Shown: positions 9,283-15,720 of the stretch, piece by piece
How positions within the stretch are numbered: position 1 is the first letter of the stretch
Layout: the number at the start of each line of letters is the position of its first letter
NCBI GenBank assembly: GCA_902774265.1
Contig: CACYHR010000004.1
Span: 62,001 to 126,000 of the forward strand
Length of the DNA: 64,000 bases
DNA from: an uncultured Eubacteriales bacterium
Lineage (GTDB): Bacteria; Bacillota; Clostridia; Peptostreptococcales; Anaerovoracaceae
Reading direction: 5' to 3'
The notes under the pieces: model-generated
Told to the model about the DNA's origin: nothing
The model's database searches: none
Seen by the model: only the letters and a program-made list of their open reading frames with translations
Translations under genes and position numbers: made by a program

Positions 9283-10962
9283 TCAGTCTTTTGTTCCTGT
9301 TACGTCTCCCGCTCCGCCGTTCAGAGGAGCCTCTAACATAAAGCGCCTTATGTACAGGAGCAGCTCTGCTCCTTCTCTTCCATATGATATGTAACGATAG
9401 GTCTCAGGCGGTATGATGACTTTGCCTCCTTCTCTGACCTGATCCATTGTATCGAACATCAGCTTCATCAGCTTTGATTCGCTTAGATTTGTAAGGCTAT
9501 CCTGATAAGCTATGATCACATAGTCAAAGCTGCCGTGTGCGTCCGACAGAGTTTCCGGTGTAACGACCTGAATGCCTTCGATTTGTTCAGGAGTGTCCTT
9601 TGCCAGAAGAATGCTTCCGCAGCAGGAGTTTCTGCGCATCACTTCACGATAATCCATTGCATCAGCATCGCCCTTTCCGAACCATCTCCTTGACATTCCT
9701 TCATTCAGCAGGAACTGGAAATAGTGCTTTTCCATATTCCGGAGGAATTCAAGTTCAGACAGAACCACACTTTCGTCATCGTGCACCATATATATCATGC
9801 CGCCGCATGTCTCAAGGTCTCTGGTCTTATTATAAAGCTTCGGAACAGAGCCTGACTCCGCAGAGATCTTATATGTGCTGCGCAGTCTTTTCGCAATCTC
9901 CCAGAGCGGATGATCCTCCACCTCCATATCCTTAGGCACCATTATGAATTTGATCACACCCTTGCGGAGAGGGCGGTAAGGCTTTGCAGCATCCCGCCTG
10001 AATTTTTCCGGATCGAGCATGCAGTCAAGTGTCGAATCGGTCTCATGCTGACCGTATACCATATCCAGATATGCGTCAGGCTGCGTACAACCCATAGGAC
10101 GACAGTTGACTTCAATAAGAACCGGCCCGTTCTTATCGACCATGTATTCTCCGTGCACCATGCCGTAGCGGATACCGACCGCATCCGCAACCTTGAAGGC
10201 GTATTCGATCATCTCGCCGTGTCCCGGTTCAAGCCGCTTAATATTCTCCATGTAATCGTATATATAGCCGCCCTCAGCCGTAGCTATTTTTCCGTATCTG
10301 AGCACTGAGGTTACTCTGTGCATTCCATCGCAGCTTGCAGTGTTGACGATATACTCCGGTCCGACTATGCGTTCCTGGACAAGGACCTCCAGATTATCCT
10401 CGCCGAAATAATTGCTCATTTCCAGAACATCTTTTACAGCAGAGCTTACCTCTTCAAGGTTATCACAAAGATAGAGGCCCTGGCTCCCGGCTCCGCGGAG
10501 GGGTTTTACAACGGCTGTTTTAAACCCGTTCTCACGGCAGAATTCCAAAGCTTCCTCAGGAGATTTCACCTTTCGTCCTTTGATAGACCTTATTCCGGCA
10601 TCCTCAAGAGCCTGCTGCATAGCGTCCTTTTTTATCATCTTGTCGATATTCTTCCACGGATTGCCCGGCAGTCCAAGCGCGTCCGCAAGATATGTTGCAA
10701 GCGGCACACCGCTTTCCGATCCTGCCACTATCAGTAGCGGATCGTATCCCTTTATCATTTCAAGAGTCTCTTCGTATGTGGAAGCCTCTGAAATGATTTC
10801 AGGATTTCTGAATAAGTTTTTATAACATGCCTCGCGGGACTCTGCTATTTCTTCGGATTCGGCTTTTGGCTCAAGGACCACCGGATTATATCCTCTCCGG
10901 TAAATATCCTCAACATAGTTATATCCTGTTGAAATTGCCTCAACTACGATAATATTTCTCAT
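9283..10962 (-). CDS. ATP-grasp domain ligase of unknown substrate
   Basis: The ATG at 10962 is chosen because AAAGGGGGG lies 8 bases upstream, giving 559 residues. The first about 350 residues are a carbamoyl-phosphate-synthase/biotin-carboxylase-like ATP-grasp. There is an N-terminal Rossmann segment (MRNIIVVEAISTGYNYVEDI), an ATP-binding lysine region (TAVVKPLRGAGSQGLYLC) and the metal-binding end of the fold (VLIEVNCRPMG). Such enzymes join a carboxylate to an amine or thiol through an acyl-phosphate. The C-terminal about 170 residues contain FDYVIIAYQDSLTN and REGGKVIIPPETYRY, which resemble the late strands of a Rossmann methyltransferase, but no SAM-binding glycine motif is seen. Dipeptide or amino-acid ligase is a reasonable guess. 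It is in line with the zinc-ribbon gene upstream (53-base gap). Confidence 0.8.
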   Translation of the reverse strand: MRNIIVVEAISTGYNYVEDIYRRGYNPVVLEPKAESEEIAESREACYKNLFRNPEIISEASTYEETLEMIKGYDPLLIVAGSESGVPLATYLADALGLPGNPWKNIDKMIKKDAMQQALEDAGIRSIKGRKVKSPEEALEFCRENGFKTAVVKPLRGAGSQGLYLCDNLEEVSSAVKDVLEMSNYFGEDNLEVLVQERIVGPEYIVNTASCDGMHRVTSVLRYGKIATAEGGYIYDYMENIKRLEPGHGEMIEYAFKVADAVGIRYGMVHGEYMVDKNGPVLIEVNCRPMGCTQPDAYLDMVYGQHETDSTLDCMLDPEKFRRDAAKPYRPLRKGVIKFIMVPKDMEVEDHPLWEIAKRLRSTYKISAESGSVPKLYNKTRDLETCGGMIYMVHDDESVVLSELEFLRNMEKHYFQFLLNEGMSRRWFGKGDADAMDYREVMRRNSCCGSILLAKDTPEQIEGIQVVTPETLSDAHGSFDYVIIAYQDSLTNLSESKLMKLMFDTMDQVREGGKVIIPPETYRYISYGREGAELLLYIRRFMLEAPLNGGAGDVTGTKD

Positions 10963-11015
10963 AAGGTATACCCCCCTTTGTGCTTGCAGATTACGGCTGA
11001 AGTACCGCCGCATCA

Positions 11016-11345
11016 CTACTGATTGTATTGCATCTCTACTGCATTTCCGTTATGGTCAAAGTATTTCCCGACTTCATCTTTATATACAAAGTCGGTCTTC
11101 CCACCGCATTCTCTGCACATAAACGATCTGTATCCGTATCCATCGCCGCATCCGCCGAAACCGGCCTGAAGATCTGCAGATCCGCAAAAAGCACAAATTC
11201 CGGGAGCGTCCGCTCTGCGGTCGTCGATCGCTTTATGTCTGCCGTAATTCGGCAAATCCCTCATATTCTGATTTCCCTGACCGCTGTAGCTGAGATCAAC
11301 TCTCCTCGCATCCTCCTCGGTCATTACCCATTTTCCGTCCGCCAT
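11016..11345 (-). CDS. Small zinc-ribbon protein
   Basis: This 109-residue soluble protein has two paired cysteine knuckles, CAFCGS and CRECGG, separated by about 28 residues with a Gly-rich loop (GFGGCGDGYGYRSF). This is the pattern of a single treble-clef or zinc-ribbon site. The N-terminus is polar and has no targeting signal. It is positioned between a membrane protein gene and the ATP-grasp gene in the same direction, which suggests co-transcription. I do not recognise a named family, and its role is unknown. Confidence 0.7.
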   Translation of the reverse strand: MADGKWVMTEEDARRVDLSYSGQGNQNMRDLPNYGRHKAIDDRRADAPGICAFCGSADLQAGFGGCGDGYGYRSFMCRECGGKTDFVYKDEVGKYFDHNGNAVEMQYNQ

Positions 11346-11530
11346 AATTCCTGTATTTTTTCCGGTACTTTAAGATTAAACGTGCTTTATTCCATGATAC
11401 ATCTTCAGACGATCACATGCCCTGCCTGATCAGATGCGGATGATAAGATTGTTCGTACCCATAATGCTCAGATACTGGCAGACCAGGGGACGCAGCAGCT
11501 CATTCTTCCCGCTTGCTCCGATCGAAAAAA

Positions 11531-12658
11531 CTATGCTTCTATCTGCGCTCTTGCCATAGCTTCCTCGTAGTCTCTTGTTCCGACGAAGACCTCGTTTGAG
11601 TAAGGATTTTTGCCCATTGCGATGGAGCGCTTGATAATAACTGCGATGCAGATCACATTTGCCGCGATCGCAAGGATAGCTACGACGCCCTGTGCTCTCG
11701 GATCTGCAGTGATACCCATATCGGAAATGATCTGTCCGGCCTGTGCTGTCTTGCCTGCACCTGAGTTGAAGAGCTCGATAGCTTTTGCATACAAATCCAT
11801 GGTAGTGACACCGTTTGCTGTCGCTCCGCCGTAGACTGACGGAAGTGCAGCGGCAAATCTGCTGGACAGCTGGAACGCAGGAACCACCTGAGCCCACATG
11901 CACCATATCGCAAGAGTGTTTGCACGGTTCTGTATCCATGCGCCCTTGTTCCACAGTGCGTTTGCGAAAGTCGGGGCAAGAAGCAGTGCGACTCCGCAGT
12001 ACCATGAGTGTGTAGGAAGGTTGAGATAAGTATATTCAAAGTTCCAGATATCATATGAGACGATGAACCATATGGTCATGTCTGCCCAGATCATGTCAGA
12101 CTGATTCCTGTCTTTTGATGTGAGCAGATGCACGCATCCCGTCATGCAGAATATATTGATCATGCCCGCGATAGCGTTTACAACATTCCACCAGCCGCCG
12201 TAGATGAATACGCCTTCATTTGAAGCCCACCATGCACCGGAAAGGTCTCCCATTATGGAGAATGCCGCAAGAGCTGATTCCATGTCGGAAACATTTGCTA
12301 TCATGATATTGGCGGCAACGATAAACCACGGGAACCATTTGAACCATTGTTCCTTACCGATGCCCCACTTATACTTGATCATCATAAAGCCTACACAGCC
12401 GATGTCGGCAGCATATAGCTTGAAGTAATGGAACCATCCGTCCATGAACGCAACTGTCGGGTTTTCGGAGCCGCCGAACATGCCGAGATGAGCAAGGATG
12501 AAATAAACCGTAAGGATGACAGGAATAACCACGAATACGACCATTCCGCCCGCCTTTGTTCTCCTTCCGATCTCATTCATCAGAATGAGTCCGCAGAACA
12601 CGAGCACCCAGCCAATCAGCTGCATTACCGCGTGATTACTGTAAAGCTGAAATAACAT
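11531..12658 (-). CDS. DUF5692 family integral membrane protein
   Basis: This 375-residue hydrophobic protein has about nine to ten predicted transmembrane segments and is unusually rich in Trp in its middle (AWWASNEGVFIYGGWWNVVNA, and FKWFPWFIVAANIM nearby). I recognise the pattern as the clostridial DUF5692 family, whose function is not established. A GGAGG site lies just before the ATG. The gene has its own promoter with an inverted repeat (12715-12739), divergent from the ACT-domain gene. It may transport or sense a metabolite related to the downstream ATP-grasp and glycerate genes, but that rests on position only. Confidence 0.8.
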   Translation of the reverse strand: MLFQLYSNHAVMQLIGWVLVFCGLILMNEIGRRTKAGGMVVFVVIPVILTVYFILAHLGMFGGSENPTVAFMDGWFHYFKLYAADIGCVGFMMIKYKWGIGKEQWFKWFPWFIVAANIMIANVSDMESALAAFSIMGDLSGAWWASNEGVFIYGGWWNVVNAIAGMINIFCMTGCVHLLTSKDRNQSDMIWADMTIWFIVSYDIWNFEYTYLNLPTHSWYCGVALLLAPTFANALWNKGAWIQNRANTLAIWCMWAQVVPAFQLSSRFAAALPSVYGGATANGVTTMDLYAKAIELFNSGAGKTAQAGQIISDMGITADPRAQGVVAILAIAANVICIAVIIKRSIAMGKNPYSNEVFVGTRDYEEAMARAQIEA

Positions 12659-12714
12659 TTAAAACCTCCAAATTCAATTCTTTTTTAATATATCTCTTTT
12701 ACACAACCGGTGTC

Positions 12715-12739
12715 ATTATAACATAGTACCCATGTTATA
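12715..12739 (-). promoter_or_regulatory. Extended -10 promoter overlapped by an inverted repeat (candidate operator) for the DUF5692 gene
   Basis: On the minus strand TGT-TATAAT (TATAAT at 12715-12720) forms an extended -10 box. It is overlapped by a perfect 8-bp inverted repeat, TATAACAT (12717-12724) and ATGTTATA (12732-12739), with a 7-base spacer. A dimeric repressor bound here would block this promoter. No clear -35 box was seen. Confidence 0.5.
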
Positions 12740-12741
12740 GC

Positions 12742-12770
12742 TTGCATTTTTACATCAGCGGATGTATATT
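12742..12770 (+). promoter_or_regulatory. Predicted promoter of the ACT-domain gene with a second inverted repeat in its spacer
   Basis: TTGCAT (12742-12747) and TATATT (12765-12770) are 17 bases apart. The spacer contains a perfect 6-bp inverted repeat, TACATC agcg GATGTA (12751-12766). The transcript would carry a leader of about 150 bases before the ATG at 12927. That leader holds a CCGTG/CACGG hairpin (12818-12831) and a GCTC...GAGC hairpin just before the ribosome binding site. No riboswitch class was recognised. Confidence 0.45.
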
Positions 12771-12926
12771 TCATATGTACGATTTAATAAAAAATCGCTT
12801 TCAGTTATTTCAAGGAACCGTGGGCACACGGGGATTGCTCGTTGATACCGACAGTTTTGCCTGCCTTAAACGGGAAGCGCTCATTTCCATCATTAATGGG
12901 AGCAGAATGCCGAAAGGAGTATTGTT

Positions 12927-13490
12927 ATGAGCTGTAAAGTTGCTTATTGCAGTGGAATGGATCCTAAGGATTATGCAGTTACCAAGAATCTGTTTCCGGA
13001 TGCAGAGATCCTGGATTACAGAAACTATGCCAAGACATATGAAGCTGTTGAGAAGGGTGAATGCGATTATGCTGTAATGCCTTTTGAAGCAAGTCTTTCC
13101 GGAGAAAACGGTCATGTTCTCGATCTCATGTTCAAGGGAAATCTCTATATCTGCGGAACTGATAAGACCATGAACGGTAATGAAAAATATCGTTATGCTG
13201 TTCTGACACGTGAGAATCCTGCAGCCGTAAAGGAAGACGGTCTCTTCATGCTCATGTTCACTGTAGCTGATAAGACAGGAAGCCTCGCAAAGGCTATCAA
13301 CGCTATCAGTGATAACGGTTTCAATATGCGTATACTGCGTTCAAGACCGCTGGGCGACTCTGCATGGCACTATTACTTCTATGCAGAAGGCATTGGTGAT
13401 GACACATCAGAAGCAGGACAGAAAATGCTCAAAGAGCTCGATGGACTGTGCGAAACTGTCAAGATCGTCGGACGCTATGCACACGACTGA
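12927..13490 (+). CDS. Shortened prephenate-dehydratase-like domain fused to ACT domain
   Basis: The 187-residue protein has an AAAGGAG site 7 bases before its ATG. Residues about 1-85 resemble one part of a prephenate dehydratase periplasmic-binding-like fold (VEKGECDYAVMPFEASLSGE matches the family's substrate-loop region). Residues about 95-180 form an ACT domain (FMLMFTVADKTGSLAKAINA), the phenylalanine-binding module of PheA. A catalytic dehydratase domain is normally about 180 residues, and the usual Thr-Arg-Phe catalytic motif is not seen. It may therefore be a ligand-sensing or regulatory relative rather than an active dehydratase. It is monocistronic and ends at a strong terminator. 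Confidence 0.75.
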   Translation: MSCKVAYCSGMDPKDYAVTKNLFPDAEILDYRNYAKTYEAVEKGECDYAVMPFEASLSGENGHVLDLMFKGNLYICGTDKTMNGNEKYRYAVLTRENPAAVKEDGLFMLMFTVADKTGSLAKAINAISDNGFNMRILRSRPLGDSAWHYYFYAEGIGDDTSEAGQKMLKELDGLCETVKIVGRYAHD

Positions 13491-13530
13491 TACAGCCTTC
13501 AGCAATCATCAAAATTTCATATATATGATA

Positions 13531-13555
13531 AAAGCGGGTGAAAATCCCGCTTTTT
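13531..13555. terminator. Bidirectional terminator between convergent genes
   Basis: AAAGCGGG (13531-13538) and CCCGCTTT (13546-13553) form a hairpin followed by T-runs on both strands. It serves the ACT gene on the plus strand and the gene ending at 13587 on the minus strand. Confidence 0.8.
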
Positions 13556-13586
13556 AATTGTCCTGAATTATCCTGAATGCCGGGTC

Positions 13587-15074
13587 TTAGTCGATTATCG
13601 ACAGTATGTTTTCAAAGAGTCCGGGATCATCCAGTATCACGAGAGCAAGGTGCTCGCGTATGCGCGTGATATCGGAATAGAAAATATTCGGATACGGAGA
13701 TTCCGGATCCGGTTCGGGAATACCTCTGAGATATCCTTCATCATCATACGAAAAAGAATCGTCCATCAGCATTACAACGCTGCCGTATTCACGTCCGACA
13801 ATGTGACGGGAACCGAATGATTCATCGAGATCAGCAAACGCATCATCACCGGATCTGTGCGGATTTATGAACACATATCCTTTTTCCCGGTAATAAGATA
13901 TCATATCCCGTGCTTCGGCGGCATCATTAGCGTAATTGACGGAGATGTGCTCGAATTCGTATGTCTTCTCAGTTTTGCAGCTGAGATGCCTGAGTTTTTT
14001 GATAAAGGTATGGATCTCCATATTCATCCTGAGCCGTTCGGACAGGGTGTACTCACCGGCAATGCCGAGGCTTCGGATCCGTCCCGCAATATCTCTCTCC
14101 TTTTCGGTATCGGTAAGTTTTACAGCCGGGTCTGTGGAAAAAACACAGGCCTGTTCGAATATCTCTGCAGCTTTTACTATGGTATAAAACGATACCGGAT
14201 CCAGCCTGAAAGCTTCATCAACGAATATGAAATCGTAACAGCGCAGCTGTTCATACATAAACAGCCGTGAAACAGATATGAAGTCCAGATTCTTTATTGA
14301 TTCGCTTATGGCCAGCAATCCCTCCGAAGGCTCTTCTGCACTGATTATCAGAGTTCTGCCGCTGCCTGACAGATATTTCGCCAGATCATATATCAGCAGC
14401 GTTTTGCCCGTACACGGCATACCGACGATATGAAAGAATGCGCAGTAAGGCATTTTTGCTATGCTTTTGAGAAGTTCCGTTTTGACATAGTCCTGCGCCG
14501 GAGTCAGAAAATACTGCCCCTGCATAAATCTGTCCGGATCTTCTTCGGGAGAAATAAGATATTCCGATGCACGGAAGAGCTTATCTATGCGGCCGTGAAA
14601 TGCCGCGCGGCATTTCCTTACCGCTCTTGCTATCTCTCCTATATCAGAAACTTCAAGCTCATCGTCATCCGAAAGTCTGTAGCACTTCAGGGTATCTGTA
14701 ACTACCGTAAACAGCATTAGTTCCCTGCCGAGCAGGGTGAGATAGTGCCGGTTCTTGAGCAGCTGAGCCAGTATCTGTTCCTCACTGACATCCTGTGATT
14801 TCAGCTCTATATTCAGGCAGTATCGGCCGGTGACTTTGAGCAGATCGAATTCCTTGCCTATAAAAGGGATAACAAAACCAAAATAAAATCCGTCGGTATC
14901 CTTCACGCTTATCCCGCGTTCAGCAAGGGCATCGGTAAGTATGCGAAGAGAGTCGATCTCATGGATGCGTATCCTGTGATTATCATGATCACCGGCTTCA
15001 TGCTTTTCCATGATATTGAAAAGTCTCTCATCACGTATTCTGGACACTCTGAAAAGATTGACCGGTTTAAGCAT
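13587..15074 (-). CDS. DUF2075-like ATPase/helicase with N-terminal nuclease-like domain
   Basis: This 495-residue soluble protein has a Walker A, GMPCTGKT (residues 218-225), a Walker B, FIFVDEAF, and later blocks (LSERLRMNMEIHTF, and FYSDITRIREHLALVI near the C-terminus) that fit the DUF2075/superfamily 1 helicase-like ATPases. The N-terminal 150 residues contain D77 and then E90-x-K92 in a strand (EFDLLK ... NIELKS), the spacing of a PD-(D/E)XK nuclease core. Such fusions occur in DNA repair and in prophage-defence proteins. It sits 39 bases upstream of nothing related (MnmM lies upstream in transcription), so no partner is evident. The nuclease call is by eye. Confidence 0.75.
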   Translation of the reverse strand: MLKPVNLFRVSRIRDERLFNIMEKHEAGDHDNHRIRIHEIDSLRILTDALAERGISVKDTDGFYFGFVIPFIGKEFDLLKVTGRYCLNIELKSQDVSEEQILAQLLKNRHYLTLLGRELMLFTVVTDTLKCYRLSDDDELEVSDIGEIARAVRKCRAAFHGRIDKLFRASEYLISPEEDPDRFMQGQYFLTPAQDYVKTELLKSIAKMPYCAFFHIVGMPCTGKTLLIYDLAKYLSGSGRTLIISAEEPSEGLLAISESIKNLDFISVSRLFMYEQLRCYDFIFVDEAFRLDPVSFYTIVKAAEIFEQACVFSTDPAVKLTDTEKERDIAGRIRSLGIAGEYTLSERLRMNMEIHTFIKKLRHLSCKTEKTYEFEHISVNYANDAAEARDMISYYREKGYVFINPHRSGDDAFADLDESFGSRHIVGREYGSVVMLMDDSFSYDDEGYLRGIPEPDPESPYPNIFYSDITRIREHLALVILDDPGLFENILSIID

Positions 15075-15113
15075 TTCTCCCTGTTATCCCCCGCGGTTTT
15101 ATTTCCGCCGTTA

Positions 15114-15695
15114 TTACCCTCTGCGTTTAGCTTTTTTTGTGATCCACAGTATCTCCGGCGGATCATTATTCTGGTTGATCAGGCTCACATAGGCGACATG
15201 ATACTTTCTGCTGTCAAGCGTTCTTACCCGCTCCAGAATCCGTTTCTTTTCCTCTGCGCCTTCCTCATGGCCGTCATAGAGTACCACTGTGACTATTCCT
15301 CCCGGACGTATGATACTGAATGCCGTCTCAAGACCTGCAAGCGTAGTATCCGCCGTCGTTGTTATCTTATGGTCTCCTCCGGGAAGATATCCGAGGTTGA
15401 ACACAACAGCAGCCGCGCTGTTTTCCGGTATATGCGAACTCATCTCAGCAAAAGACTCATGAAACAGCCGTACATTCGAAAATCCGTGCGTCCTGAGTCT
15501 TGCCTCCGTAAGAAAGATCGCTTTTTTCTGTATATCAAAAGCAAATACCTGACCGCCTGCTCCGACAGTTTTTGCCAGAGTAAGCGTATCCCGGCCTGTT
15601 CCGCAGGTCGCATCAACTACGGTGTCACCGCTCTTAATATATGTGAGAGTGACAGCCATCGCCAGCTCTGTTGTTTTCGTGATCAGATTGCTCAT
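15114..15695 (-). CDS. mnmM: tRNA methyltransferase MnmM (YtqB family)
   Basis: The ATG at 15695 gives 193 residues, the usual length of YtqB/MnmM; an upstream extension would run into the preceding gene. The SAM-binding motif is VVDATCGTGRDTLTLA, followed by VFAFDIQ, and the family-specific NLGYLPGGDH is present. In Bacillus subtilis and Staphylococcus this enzyme methylates 5-aminomethyl-2-thiouridine at tRNA position 34. It starts 25 bases after the stop of the GGDEF/EAL gene. The Shine-Dalgarno site is weak, suggesting translational coupling or low expression. Confidence 0.85.
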   Translation of the reverse strand: MSNLITKTTELAMAVTLTYIKSGDTVVDATCGTGRDTLTLAKTVGAGGQVFAFDIQKKAIFLTEARLRTHGFSNVRLFHESFAEMSSHIPENSAAAVVFNLGYLPGGDHKITTTADTTLAGLETAFSIIRPGGIVTVVLYDGHEEGAEEKKRILERVRTLDSRKYHVAYVSLINQNNDPPEILWITKKAKRRG

Positions 15696-15720
15696 ACTGC
15701 CAGTCTGTTCTATGGTGCTG

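Noticed and set aside
11430..12005. 191-codon minus-strand frame overlapping the DUF5692 gene
   Set aside because: Most of it is an out-of-frame reading of the DUF5692 gene with Cys/Arg/Ser-rich noise; only its last about 30 codons look protein-like and are listed as a low-interest finding.
12777..12926. Riboswitch, T-box or 6S RNA in the ACT-gene leader
   Set aside because: Two hairpins are present but no conserved core of a known class could be matched by eye.
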